DNA of 64,000 nucleotides from Galbula dea (Eukaryota; Chordata; Aves; Piciformes; Galbulidae): NCBI GenBank assembly GCA_013399015.1, contig VWZX01004886.1, positions 1 through 64,000 on the forward strand, written 5' to 3'. Both the position numbers and the translations under genes were made by a program. The notes beneath the pieces were generated by a model. The model was not told the DNA's origin. It saw only the letters and a program-made list of their open reading frames with translations, and made no database searches. Positions 12,275 to 23,984 of the stretch are shown here, piece by piece (the first letter of the stretch is position 1; each line of letters begins with the position of its first letter).

Positions 12275-15200
12275 TCTGTGTTGTACAAGCACAACAACTT
12301 TGTGGCCAGCTATAGCTGTTCCCCTGGGGCAGTGCAGGCAAGGCCCTGACCACAGCAAAGGCTGCTGGCAGGGTAAAGAATTGGGCCCAGGGGTGCTGTT
12401 GTTGCCCAGTACCCTGAGGAGCATGTCCCCTTTTGCATGTACCCCCCCACTCTGAGCAGGCATCAGACAGCAAAGACAAAAGTGGGTCCCACAGCAGCAC
12501 TGTGGGGAGAGAAATTTGGCAGGCAAGCTGAATGGGTTGTGGGCAGGAAGGCATTGAAATGATTTATTTCCCTGGGAACTGGTTTGTTTCACTCAATGTG
12601 AAGTGGTGATGCTGAGCTCACATCTAGACCACACAGGCTTGTAAGGCTCTACTGGAGAAACCCTAGAAATGGAGCTTGGATTGCTTTCACCCCCCAGATG
12701 ATGGTCCCTGGAGGAGCTGGCTGAGGACAGGGTGAGGAGAGAAGCTCAGTGGTTTCCTTGCTGCTCCTTGCAGGCTTGTCTTTGCTGGATGCCCCTTTGA
12801 TAAAGTGCAGGCAGCCTTGAGAGCTCAGTGTTCTCATTTCCTTTCTGCCCTTAGGAGAAAAAGGAGCTGCTCTCCCCTCTCTGTGAAAGCCAAGGCTGTG
12901 GTTACCTCCAGTGCCATGGCTAGAGCATTGCTGCTGACCTGGTTTGTCTCTGTTCCACCAAGGGTTTGTGATTCAAACTGAAACAGTAGCTGTGGCTGTA
13001 GCTCAGGGCCAGGGGGTTCTCAACCCCCCTGTGCTGAGCTCATCTGGAGAGTCCCCACATTGCAAAGGCAGTGTTCTGCTGGGGCTTGTTCCCTGCTGGG
13101 AAATTTTGCAGAAACCCAGCATGAAAGGTGCTGTTTGCTGCCTTGGCAGGGCACCCACCTTGGCACTGGTTCACCCTACTCCTGCTGGTGGGAAAGAGGT
13201 GAGGTGCCTGGGGAAGGAAAAGCTGAGCAGGAGAAACTTTGGGAGTTCCTTCCACCTGAGAAGATGTGACAAGCTTTGGTTCTTGCTCCACCTGAGGTGG
13301 CATAGCCAGGGAGCTAGAGAAAGCCAAGCAAGGCTTTCAGGCAGAGGGGTGAAGCAGGGCTGTCCCCCAGGAGATGGGGCAGTGTGTGGCACAGCCTTAG
13401 CTCTGCTCTGAAATCCACAGGAACAGTCAGCTTCGGGTTTGCTCAGGGCCAGGTAAAGGTGGGCTGCTTCTCTTCAGAACAATGCATGCCACAGGAGCCA
13501 ACTCCATGACCAAAACAGCTTGATTAAAGCTGGCTTTTGGCTCACTGGCTATTTCAGTGCTGGCAAACCCAGACCACTCCTGCTTTTCCCTAGTGCACCT
13601 TCCTCAGGATCAACAAATGTGCTGGAAATCTCTTGACACCTGGAGTTCAGGCAGCACTGAGCCCTCTTCATGCCAGAGCTGTTTCCTTCAGATGCTGGGG
13701 AGTGAGACAGAGCTGGGAGAGGGATGTGGGCCAGAAGCACTGGGGACAAAGAGGAGAAATGACCCCCTCTCTGGGGGTCCCAAGCCCAGTGTGTTGGGGG
13801 GGTGGCAGTTTGGGGCAGTCTCCCTCTCAGACAGCAGTGTCAGCAGGGCTGGTGGAATGGCTAACAGATAAAGATCTGGCTTTGCTGTTTAATGAACCAG
13901 CCAAGCTCAGAGCCTCTCTGATTCAGCTGGAAGGGATTGTGGCAGGCAGGTGGGAAGCAAAGGGCTGACTGGGTGTGTGCCCAAGGGCAGGAGTGGGGAG
14001 ACATGGGGGGAGATCAGATAGGCCTTTCTGAGAAAGGAGAATCTGGAGGTGGAGGAAAGGCTGGGTCATGCAGTAGGACACCACCACCTTGATCTTTACA
14101 GTCTTCTCCCTTGCTCTTTCCTCAGGCAGCTGTACCTCCTCCACTGCAAGACCTCCTTTCCCTGCCTTTCTCTTTCTTTCCTTCCTTCCAGCCCATACCA
14201 ATGAACTCTTCCAGTGATGATTTTGGCAGGGCTCTTTACCAGAGGTTACATGGACTCAGTGAACTGTAAGTCAGTAAGCACACAGAGATAGGCAGATAAA
14301 CATTTAGATTAGCTGAGCAGCAGCCCTGGGTCACTTGCTTGCTGGTGTGATGGGAGCAAAGCTGGAGCTGGAGGCAGTGCAGTAAGGTGCTTTGAGGGCA
14401 ATACAGCAGTGGCTGCTGACCCTGTGCACTCTGAGCTTGCTTCTGGTGTCTGCCTTGGGCTGGAAGGGGGAGTAGATGCTTGTCTTGATGCCCAGGAGCT
14501 GTTCATTTGCTCCACTGGTGGATTGTCATGACACAGATTTGGTCCTTTCTGTCCTGTGTGCTGGGAACTTGGGAACAGTTAAACCAAATACTCAAACCCT
14601 TGGTTTGAATTCATCACTGAGCAGAGTCACTGAATCTGGGAGCCCTCCCTTTGATTACTGTGGAAGTGATGCTCTGGAAGCTGAGCCCACTGGGGAGGGA
14701 GCTCATCTCTGCATGGGCTCTGGACTTTGGAGGCAGAGTGAGGGACATGCAGCTGTGTGGGATCTCAGGAGCCTGGGGGCTGTTTGCTGGGGAGCACTGT
14801 GACCTACTATGTGTCAGTCATGAGGAGGAAAGAGTTGGCTGTCTGAAGGCTCATTCTTAACTGAGCAGATCAGAAGGATTAATCAGTTGCTCAGCATGTT
14901 CTCATTCTACAAAAATTGCCTCCCACCTGGGAAGGTGCTGCACTGCTTTTAATCTCCTCCCTGGAGAGGGTTTCAGCCCACCTGTAAAACATGGCTATCC
15001 CTGTTTGCTTTTTCCAAGCTGAATGCTGCTTGTACAAAGAGAATTAAAATGAAAGCTACAGCTGAGAGTATGCCAGGGTCAGCTACTGCTTTTACTCTCC
15101 TCATCCTTGGGCCTTGCACAGTATGGGAGCTTACAGCTCAGCTGGCAGGCAGCTGGGCTAAAGGTAGGTGGGAGCTTGGGTCATTCCAGTGGTGCCAATA

Positions 15201-16594
15201 TCTCAGTGGGAATTCTCCCCAGTATAAAAAAGAGAAATGATTCCATAGTAATTTCACAGGCATTTTTGCTATCTCTTCCCAAAACCCCTTCATGTCTTGC
15301 TTTCATGGTGAGTTTTCAGTCAACAAATGCACACAGCAAAATTTCTTCTCTCCTGGGGAGAGAAACACACCCCAGATTGCAGCTGTTCTTTCAGCTCTCC
15401 AGATGTGCCCTGAATTCTTACCCTTCTCTCTTCTGGACATGGAAGAGAAGGCAGGGAGTAAGTGGTGGGGTTAGCACTCAGCATGGACACTACTTAGGGC
15501 TTGTAGAAAAGAGGAAGGCTCCCTTCCTCTCAGGGCAGAAGGAGGTGTGGAAGAAGCTGAGCTTATGAGCTGTGCAAGAGGAATAGCCCAAGAGGAGAGG
15601 GATGGTGTTAGCAGCTTGGCATACCTTCTGCTTGTTGGTCCCTAGCCACTGCTGTCTGTCCAGTTCCCTGCAGAAAGGACATTGTGAAGAGTGATGGCTG
15701 CAGGTGGGTGCCAAAAGGCAGTAACTGCTCCTCCTGCTGAGGAGGAGGCACTGTTCTGATCCATCTGCTTAGCCCTTAGTAGTCTGGACTGACACCAAGG
15801 CAGGGGATGGCAAACTCTCACAGAGTACTAATGCCCCTGAAGCCAGCAGCCAGCTGAATTGATACCTGCCTAGAAATCACTGTTATTTATGCCAGAACAG
15901 GATATGGGAAGGTTTTGCTATTGAACAAGGTATTCTGAGAGTCTATGTGGAGGTAACTAGGACTTGTTTCTATGCTGGCTTTGGACATGAGCTACAATCC
16001 ATGTCAGAAGCTCTGTATGTAATAATGCCAAAGTTACTGACCTGGGCAGAAAAGAAGGTCAGCTCCAGCTGATCAGAAGGGTTCCTCCTGGCTTTAACTA
16101 TTTGATTTTCATTTCTGTTCCACATGCCATTGGGTTCAGGACCTTAACTTGTTCTCCAGGATACCAGTTGCTCTGGAGGAAGTGAGGGAAGGCAGAGAAA
16201 AGCAGAGGAAATTTGGGACTACTTGCCCTGAGTAAAGCATGGAGATAATGGCCACGTTTAACAAAATGAAACGAGGCTTCTCGGAGGGAACAGAAAACCC
16301 CAGCTGTTGGTTGAGGAAGCTGTGGATGTGGGATGTGACCTGGCAGCAATTTGTCCTTGCCACAGTGGGATTGTGAACACCCTTACTTCTTTCCAGGCAC
16401 CAAGTTGTTATGCTGCAGGCTTTTGGGTGAGGTTGAACCTGGAGCTACAGCCCTGTGCTCAGCTAGCAGGAGCAGGAGACCTTTGGCTTTGTTCTTTTGG
16501 CTGGAGCCTTTCTCTTTGACCCTGACTGCTCAGTTCACCTTACTGATGCCAAACATCCTGTGACTCTCTCTCTGTTTATGTCTGTCTCTGTCAG

Positions 16595-16729
16595 GAGGTG
16601 AAGATCTTCCGTGCCTTAATCCTAGGGGAGCTGGAGAGAGGCCAGAGCCAGTTCCAAGCTCTCTGCTTCGTCACGCGGCTTCATCGCAACGAGATCATCC
16701 CCAGCGAGTCGATGGCAAAGCTGCGGCAG
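16595..16729 (+). CDS. OAF: OAF coding exon 2 (residues 86-130)
   Basis: Phase 0 to phase 0, 45 codons, from EVKIFRALILGELERGQS to ESMAKLRQ. The acceptor is GTCAG at 16593-16594 and the donor GTGAGA. This is one of the most conserved parts of the family; human reads VKVFRALILGELEKGQS in my recollection. It contains one cysteine (ALCFV). Third-position GC is high compared with the flanking introns. Confidence 0.96.
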
Positions 16730-17281
16730 GTGAGAGCTTCCCTGCAGCTCCATCCTCCAGTCCAGCCAGGGTTTCTTAGCTCTCTCCTGCCTGGATACCC
16801 TTCCCAGGCAGCTGCTTGATTGTTTAGCTGTTGTTAGACCCACCTTTGACTGCTCCTTCTGCTTGAGGGACTTGATATTGAATGAAGCTCCTCAATGGTA
16901 TTAATCCTGTTCTACTACTGCAGCAGCAGGAGACATGATTAAGTTCAGTCTAGCCTGTGTCAAAGTGGAGGTGGATGGCTAGAGCAATCACCAGGACAAT
17001 CCCTGCCCCATGTTGCCCCATTGGAACCATTCACCACAAGAAAGCTTAAAGAAGGGATCACAAACCACTCAGAGCAGTGATAAACTACCACTGCTTTAGA
17101 TAAGCTATCACTGGTTTAGCATCAAGAAGGGATTTAAGTGCCTTCCATCCAGCTAGGATGCAGGTGCATTTACAGAGGAGCAACCATTTGGACATCTTAT
17201 GTTGGCATGAAATCATGATCTCCTGTAAGGAATAATTTGTTGCAACCAGGATTCAAAGTTTTGTCCTTTCATCCTCTGCAG
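16730..17281 (+). other. OAF: OAF intron 2 (552 bp)
   Basis: Donor GTGAGA, acceptor TGCAG ending at 17281. Apart from the splice sites I see nothing in it. Confidence 0.9.
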
Positions 17282-17462
17282 AAAAACCCCAGGACAGTGA
17301 GGCAGGCTGAGGAGGTGAGGGGCCTGGAGCATCTCAGCATGGATGTAGCTGTCAACTTCAGCAAGGGAGCCCAGCTGAGCTCTCACATCCACAATGTCTG
17401 TGCAGAGGCCAAAGAAGCAATTTACACACGAGAAGAAGATGTCAAATTTTGGCTGGAGAAAG
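17282..17462 (+). CDS. OAF: OAF coding exon 3 (residues 131-191)
   Basis: Starts in phase 0 with KNPRTVRQAEEVRGLEHL and ends one base into a glycine codon before GTAAGT, so it is a phase 1 exit. The reading frame continues open into the intron but loses all similarity to OAF, confirming the donor. The segment MDVAVNF...HIHNVCAEAKEAIYTREEDV closely matches human OAF. Confidence 0.96.
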
Positions 17463-17985
17463 GTAAGTTTCCTTCAGTTTTGCTGGAACTGCTCCTGTCA
17501 GCAGGTTGGCATTCTGCTGTGATCTCTCCTGCCAGGTTTCTGGTGAGCAGCACAAATCGTTTTGGCTTCTCTTTCACTGTCTTTATGGTGGGGAAGGCAA
17601 CTTTATCACTTACTTGCATGTCCAATTGCACTAGTCTTTGTTGGCATCTCTGACTCCTTTTGGTGGTGCTCTCCTGGTGAACTGAGGCAGGTGTCTTCAG
17701 GGGAACCTTTCACCTGGTCCATCACCCAAATGAAGTATGTTCTTTCCATGCTTTGTGCATCTTCTGGCTTGCTTTCCCCAGAGCCCTTTCTTCTCCCATG
17801 CTTCCTCTTCAGACTCATGTCCAAACCTCCCCTGGAGATGCCCTCTGCCTAACCTCATTCTTCTTGACTCTCCTGGAGACAGTGCAGAGAGAGCGAGCGA
17901 CGCTTGCTTCGCTTCGCTGCCTCTCTCCTTTGACTCTTGCCTTGTGGCAGCACCCTGAGCAATGTCTCTCCCTTTCTCCCAGCAG
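17463..17985 (+). other. OAF: OAF intron 3 (523 bp)
   Basis: Pyrimidine-rich 3' half. It ends in a tandem acceptor CAGCAG (17980-17985), so two acceptors three bases apart are possible. Nothing else was recognised. Confidence 0.88.
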
Positions 17986-18260
17986 GGGTGGATGGCTCCA
18001 TGTTTGAGGTCCTGCCACAGACATCTGATCTGCCTGACCTGCAGCGTTGCAAGCTGTGTGCAGACCGCTGGAAGCCCTGCATCTGCAGCTACTCGCTGAG
18101 CATCGAGTGGTACCCGTGCATGCTCAAGTACTGCAAGAGCCGTGATGCTGGAGGCAAGGTTTCCTCTTACAAGTGTGGCATCCGCAGCTGCCAGAAGGGC
18201 TACACCTTTGATTACTATGTGCCACAGAAGCAGCTATGTCTCTGGGATGAGGAGACCTAG
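17986..18260 (+). CDS. OAF: OAF coding exon 4 and stop (residues 191-281)
   Basis: The first two bases complete the split glycine codon, then VDGSMFEVLPQ. The exon carries the whole cysteine-rich C-terminal domain (nine cysteines, residues 212-275) and ends QLCLWDEET-TAG at 18258-18260. In human the end is LCLWDEDPYPG as I recall, so this protein stops a few residues earlier in the tail. CKLC at 212-215 has an additional cysteine compared with human CRQV. The cysteine pattern suggests disulfides, in line with secretion. Confidence 0.96.
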
Positions 18261-19459
18261 AAGAACCAGGCCAGACCCTCTTGAAGGGGCAGCTCATCTG
18301 CCTCCTGCCACCCTTGATGATGCGAAGGGCCTCCTGGAGCTGGCTGCTCCAAAGAAGGAATAAGGTTCACAGTGGTGCCTTGTACCAGGAGAGCTCTGTG
18401 TGTGTGCCTTTCCTTCTGTCCCCCTGGGACTCCCTCCCCACCTGATGCTGCCTCATACTGTGATAAGTGGGCCCAGCTCACAGCCTGTTGATGTTCTCCT
18501 GCCAGCTGCCAGGGGATCTGTGTTCCTAGAAGAAGCAGGAGATGCAGGTTTCTGGGGTGAAGCTCCAGGAGGGGTTTGTTCTGCCCTGCTCTGGAGTTAG
18601 CAGATGTGAAACAGGGTAGCTCTGATCAGTTGTTAGCCTCAAACATCCTGATGTGTGGTCAGGGCAGGGAGAGATGTGGTTTTGGTAACCTGGGTTACCT
18701 CTGCCACCGCAGAAGCCCCCTTGCTGACTTCACCACCTCCTGGTGACACAAAGCATTTCCCAGTGGGAAGCAGTTGCTTTATGGGACCACATACCCTCAA
18801 CAAGGAAGGTACAAAGCCCACCTGAAGCCAGAGCCTGCCTGTAGCTTTTTCTAGTGTCCAAGTGGCTGTTCCATCCTTCCTATAGCTAGAAGATACGTTG
18901 GAGGGGGGGGGATATATCCCAGCAATGTCTTCTGCCCCTAAAGGGCTGGTACTTAAGGGCTCTAATTAATCCCTGTTTAAGCTAGTGAAGGCCCAACTTT
19001 TTGTGTTGGTCCTGTGACTCTCCCACTAAGACAAGAACCCATCTAGAGACTTGTGGTTACCATCATAACCTTGTGCTTGCAAGGGGGAGAGGATGATCCC
19101 AGGTGGACTTACACTGTTGGTTGTTTGGTGAGAACATTCTCCATCTCTGTCCAGTTTTGTCCTACTCTGCCAGCTATTCACATGAAGCTCTTAGATAATC
19201 ATACTGCTTTGCTGTGCCTTGGTTTCATCTCTGTGTAGAACAGAGCCAACACTGAAACTGACCTTGGCCCTGATATATACCTGGAGGGCATCAGACAAAA
19301 AGCACTGTGGGAGTGCTGCCTGGTTCCTGTGTCCTCTTCCACTGTAGTTAAAAACAGCAAGGAGGGGAGAGAGGCTGTTGGGATCTTTGTGAACCCCTCT
19401 ACCTCCTGGTTTAAAGCCTTCACAATGTGCCTTTTTGCCTAAAATACAGGAATTTTCTG

Positions 19460-19465
19460 AATAAA
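19460..19465 (+). terminator. OAF: Proximal AATAAA poly(A) signal of OAF
   Basis: A canonical hexamer within the AT-rich end of the 3' UTR. Its downstream GT-rich element is weaker than that of the distal signal, so I treat it as an alternative site. Confidence 0.45.
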
Positions 19466-19611
19466 AATAGAAAAGAATAATTTGGTCACAATTATTTTTG
19501 TATTGATCACTTAAAGGGGGGGAGAGGAAAGGTATTTTAATATTGCAACATGAAGTAAAACACACTTGAAATGATTTTTTTGCAACAAATTATTTATCAT
19601 TTGTAAGGTAA

Positions 19612-19617
19612 AATAAA
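19612..19617 (+). terminator. OAF: Distal AATAAA poly(A) signal of OAF
   Basis: A canonical hexamer followed by a T-rich tract and a GTCTGTTGTCATCTCTGTGTG-like GT-rich downstream element at about 19,655-19,680. This is the likely main cleavage region. Confidence 0.65.
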
Positions 19618-21002
19618 CTGATTTTGTTTTTTTTAAAGCATCCCATGGCTAAAAGGTTCTGTCTGTTGTCATCTCTGTGTGATCCAGTTGGTTGTTCTCT
19701 TAGGGGGATGAGCCTCAAGCCTGCACCTAGGACATGGAAGACCTGTGGATGGTGGGAGGGGGTCACATCTTGCTGTTCAGTGTGACCACAGTGCTCCTCA
19801 GTGGGGTTCTGCAGCAGGGAGATAGCCCTGACTCCAGCTCAAGCCTGAGCTCTAGTGAAGCAAAAGACCAACAGCAGAGGCAGGTCCTGAGGTTAGCTAG
19901 GTTTTGGTGGGGGTCCCACGAAGGGATGTTCTGCAGATGTGGCTGGAGGCTTGTCTGCACCCAGCAGCCTCAATAAGGGATTCTTTGTCTATTCCTCTGC
20001 AGGGAGTTGAGGGTGGCAGAGTTTTTGGGGCCAGCTCAGAGCTCTTGGCTCAGTGGCTGCTTGAGGGAGAAATGTGGAGTGCTGATTCCCCCTAGTGTGG
20101 TGAATGCAAAGATGGAGCAAGGACTTCTGCAACTGCAGCCCTTCTCCACTTGAGCCAGGGAGGTGACTCCTTTGCTGGGATTTCTGGGGAAGTTGAATTG
20201 CTTCTTTTTTCACTTCACTTGGTTAGCATTTACAGGGTGTGTTCTCTGCTGCCTCAGCTCCTCAAGGGGACGCAGTGGGACTGTGTCCCTGCTTGGGGGA
20301 GTTAAACCCACCTGTGAGGTGAGCTGTGAGCAGAGTGGGAGAGGATTGCAGGGCAGCTGTAGCCCCCTCAGCTGGGAGCCCTGCAGAGCCTGTTTCCACT
20401 GCTGCCTCCTCTATGGGGCTGCTGGGAGGGGACATGAGCTTCCTCTGGGAGTGTTGGGTCTATCCCAGCAAGCTTGACTGTGCTTATTTTGTAGCAGGGA
20501 GGGTCTGGGATGCCTGATCACGGAGACAGCTCAGCCATTCCCTGGTTCTTTTGGCAGCACCAAGCTGAGGCCACCTCAGGAAAGCAGCATGGTGCACAGC
20601 AGTATCAAACCATCGTGTCTGCTCTGTGGGGTGACAGGGGAGCCTGTTACCAGCTGGGCCAGTGGTCACCAGTGCAGGCTGGAGGGTGTTTGGAGCTTCT
20701 CTGTGTTGTGGGAGCTCTGGGAGTGGCAGGTAAGTGAGGACATGAGCTCGAAATTACTATGGGCTGTACACTGAGCTCAACTCGATAGGCATTGCTGCAT
20801 TTGGGTGCTCTCCAGCAGAGCTAGGCTTTGGGCTTTGAGGGAAGGCAGGCAACTGGGACATGTCCCTCGGGTGTGCTGCAGCCAGCTGTGCTCCCCAAAG
20901 CCTGGGAGGGAGGTGGTGCCTCTGCTTTCCCCATGCTGATGCCACCTGTCTGCCCTGAGGCTTCCAGGGCCTCGAAGGGGTCCAAAAGGTCAGGCAGCAA
21001 TG

Positions 21003-21190
21003 CTGGGGGATGAGGTTCCTGCCCGGAGTTGGGGTTCCCACGTGGTGATGGAGTGTGCTACCTGGTGATGAGGGTCCTGACCGGTTGTAAGAAGCCTTGC
21101 CTGGTGATGGAGAGCTGCCTGCCCGGGGTTGGAGGGTCCTGCTTAGAGGTGGGAATCCCTGCCCAGGAATGGGATGGAATTTCTGCTCGG
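21003..21190. repeat. Degenerate GC-rich minisatellite (about 30-bp period)
   Basis: Variants of TCCTGCCCGGGGTTGG and CCTGGTGATGGAG alternate at irregular spacing of roughly 20-35 bases. The units have diverged, so period and boundaries are approximate. Confidence 0.5.
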
Positions 21191-21576
21191 GCAGCCGGCA
21201 GCACATCTTGGGGTGCAGGTTCCTCGGGTTCCAGCAGTGGGTGCTGGAGGAACACAGCTCTGCTGCCGGGCTGAAGGTGTAACGGGGATGTGGGCGGCAG
21301 GGCTTGCTCCGGCACGGAGAGGAGAGGGATGAGTGTGGTCCATGCCCCAGCTCACAGTCCCTGCAAGATCTCGCTCTCTTCCCCAGCTTTGCTAGAGGAG
21401 AACTGCACTGCAGTGCATTTGCCTTTCCAAAGAAAAATCCTTCAATAACACCCTGGAAAAGCAGCTGTGGCAGGTGGAGACAGGAGAGCTTCCTGGCACG
21501 GCGAGAAGGTGCAGTTGGCCAGGAGCACTGGTATAAATCCTTGCTGCCTGGAAAAAGCAGTGGGGGGGTTTGTAAC

Positions 21577-21640
21577 ATCTTTCTGCAGTTTATGCTTTCA
21601 GGGCCCATCCAAAGGTAGTATTCCATAAATCAGGTGTTAG
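21577..21640. repeat. 64-bp direct repeat, copy A
   Basis: Matches copy B at 23620-23683 with about eight substitutions and no gap over 64 bases, including the identical blocks GCTTTCAGGGCCCATCCA and TCCATAAATCAGGTGTTAG. The flanks do not match. Confidence 0.85.
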
Positions 21641-23619
21641 CTGCAGAGCTTATCTTCCTCCAAGAGGAAGCAGCAGGAGAGGAGGAACACATGCAGGCAG
21701 TGGAGATGAGAGTGGATGGATCATTCACTGATGGCCATGGGGAAACAAAAAAGAGCAGCATATCTGCTGGCATCCAAGAGTGATCATCTCAGGACAGCGT
21801 TAAAACCTTTGCCTGGAGAAGGTGATCTTACTTCCACAGCAGAAAGGAGAGAGGATGCTGTGTTTCTTCCCTGTTTTTTCTCTCTCTCTGGGCAGCAGAG
21901 CTGCGTTCAGGTAGCCTAATAAAGAGAGTGTATTCTCTTGCCTGCATAGCGCAGGCTTTGCTCTCACGGCTCTTTGAAGAGAAAAAGCACCTAAATATTA
22001 CTTTTGTGGTCAGTGAAACAACAGGAAAAAACAATAATAGCCCGGAAAAGCAGATCCCACCAGCTGGCGGGCAGGACCGGGGATGGAGGATTCTCGGTTC
22101 TGTTTGGCAGCAGCAGCAGGACCAGGAGAGGGCACTGCGCTCCTGCCCGTGGCCGAGCCAGCATCCCTGGCCCGGGGGTGCCCAGCATTCTGACTGGAGG
22201 TGCCACCGGGCAGAACCTACCTCCCTGGGGCTTCAGGACAGGCTCTTTAGCTCTGGAGCCAAGGGAGAAGCTCCAGGAAGGTGGGAGAAAAGATCGGTGT
22301 CAAATGAAAGTGCTAACTGGGCTACAAAAGGTGCTCTGATGTGAGGGGAAGGAGAGCTTTTGTGATCTGTGGTCCCCAGCCTTTCCAGAGCCTTTCTCTC
22401 ATGTCCCAGAGGCCCTTCAAGCTGGCTGAAAGCCACCAGCAAACCCGTGTTTGACGCAGAGAAGACATCTGATCGCGTAAGTCTTCACGATGGGGAAAAC
22501 CCCAGAGGTGGGGATCATGCTGTAAACACTAGCCACCAGCCCAGCAGCTGCCCAGGAATGCCCTGAGGATCAGGGTCTGAATGGCTGAGGATCCACCACA
22601 GGTTTGGGATCCCTGGCAGGAGTCCAGCCCCTCCAGCAGCTCGAAACAACCTGCCACTGCAAACCACCCCGTGTCACCTTTCTGCTTCCTGGAGCAGCCC
22701 TAAAACACAGGCTGCAGAAATCTCCCCTCACACCATGTCCTGCAAATGTCAGTCTGGAGCAGGAACTTTCTCTCCACCCTGCCTTCCCCTTGCCATCAAT
22801 CCCTCTGCTTCCCTCTGTTTTTTTCCTTGTTTGAGTTTCCCTTCACACATCCACCCTTCCCTCTCACAGTGGTGCCATCTCTTGAGGATGTCCTCTCTGA
22901 CCACACAAGCTGAGGGCAGGTACTCCAGCCCTAGAACACCAGACGGGGCTGGAGGTGAGGCTGGAGAGCCTGCCCGCCCACCCATCTCCTCAGAGAAACC
23001 TGTCTTTCCAGGGAGGGAGAGCAGTATGTGGGAAAGCCGAGAGCCCTGGAACGTGAATTAGCCAGGGAGAGATGAATGTGTGATAGCTTGTACCTGGCAG
23101 CTACCAATTGAGTGTGTTAACGCTTTCAGGAGGGGGTTGAGCAGCGCTGGAGCTAGAGCTTAGGTATCCAGCAGGCATCCTGCTACCCCAGGCTGTGGTA
23201 AGGGTCATCAAGGTAGTGCAGGGTAGGGACAGGGAGCAACTGCAGTGACCCCTGGTCCCCATTACAGCAGAGAGTGTGAAGATCTGGCCTCTGGCAGCTT
23301 CCTACCAAAGAAGCCAACATTAGGGGATTTTTTTTCCCCTGGCTTTCCTGGAAGTTAGTTAAATACTGTAGCTTTAAACAACATGGAGGAGGAGAAAGAG
23401 GCTGCCTGCCATTTCATTCATCTTCTTGGGGGACTGAGGTGCTGCACAGAGCCCAAGACAGCAAAAGGGAGTCTTTATGTGCTGATCCTAACCCTGTCCT
23501 GTGCCTTTAGGCAAGTCAGGTTATGTTTGTGCTCTTAGCTTTCCTTTTTGTGCTGATTGTTTCATATGGCATTGTTCGGGCTCAGCCCAGGCCTAGGGGA
23601 TAGATGCAAAGACCCAACC

Positions 23620-23683
23620 ATCTTTCTGTAGTTCCTGCTTTCAGGGCCCATCCAGAGGTAGAAGTCCATAAATCAGGTGTTAG
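23620..23683. repeat. 64-bp direct repeat, copy B
   Basis: Second copy, 2,043 bases downstream of copy A and about 0.7 kb upstream of the POU2F3 start codon. It carries an internal GGGCCC palindrome. I do not recognise the family. Confidence 0.85.
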
Positions 23684-23984
23684 GTCTCAGGCTGCTCTCA
23701 TGGCTCGCTCTGAGCAGAGCCAGGGCTTATCAGAGTGGCCAGAAACGATGTGAAGGGGCTGCTCACTGGAGGGGCTGTTCCCACAACTCAGACATCTTGC
23801 CTTCTGACTGCTGACGGCTGCTGCCCACCCTGGCTTCATGCCTTGGCCTCTCTTCCTCACACATTGCAAGGGGCAGAGCCCCAAAAGCCCATCCAGGAGA
23901 GGCCAGCTCAGATCTGAAGGCCTCCCCCCCACCTCACACACACCAACTTGCAGCCCAGCAGGCAGGTGCTGTGGGGCGCATCTG

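Larger units (their letters stand above)
8397..16594 (+). other. OAF: OAF intron 1 (8.2 kb)
   Basis: Donor GTAAGG, acceptor CAG at 16592-16594 after a TCTGTCTCTG-type pyrimidine tract. I see no other gene inside. Notable content is a perfect 11-bp-arm hairpin at 11747-11773 and a tandemly duplicated 20-mer at 12235-12274. The first 100 bases are still CpG-island sequence. No interspersed repeat was recognised. Confidence 0.85.
8142..18260 (+). other. OAF: OAF gene, coding span (4 exons, complete)
   Basis: Joined exons 8142-8396, 16595-16729, 17282-17462 and 17986-18260 give 846 nt, which is 281 codons plus TAG, with every junction in frame. The human protein is about 273 residues. The product is the out-at-first family protein, named after Drosophila oaf, predicted to be secreted. 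The visible order is a signal peptide (about residues 1-25), a conserved N-terminal domain (about 38-200) and a cysteine-rich C-terminal domain (212-275) with nine cysteines at 212, 215, 222, 224, 235, 240, 254, 259 and 275. Its molecular function is poorly known. Identity rests on close similarity to human OAF as I recall it, for example in the segments around MAKLRQKNPR, HNVCAEA, YPCMLKYC and YKCGIRSCQK. The same-strand neighbour downstream is POU2F3, as in human. Confidence 0.96.
18261..19640 (+). other. OAF: OAF 3' UTR
   Basis: About 1.4 kb from the stop codon to the region just after the distal AATAAA. The last 200 bases are AT-rich with ATTTA-like pentamers, as in many regulated 3' UTRs. 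No coding frame of note. The end is inferred from the poly(A) signal. Confidence 0.7.
19641..23984. other. OAF-POU2F3 intergenic spacer
   Basis: No recognisable gene. The stretch is moderately GC-rich with scattered CpG at about 21,000-22,250. It contains a degenerate minisatellite (21,003-21,190) and two copies of a 64-bp direct repeat (21577-21640 and 23620-23683). A 289-codon open frame on the minus strand (20757-21626) is rich in Pro, Ser and Gly, overlaps the minisatellite and resembles nothing I know, so it is not annotated as a gene. Confidence 0.65.

Noticed and set aside
20757..21626. Longest open frame of the window, 289 codons, minus strand
   Set aside because: Composition is dominated by Pro, Ser and Gly from a GC-rich degenerate minisatellite; no domain or splice context, and no similarity I recognise.
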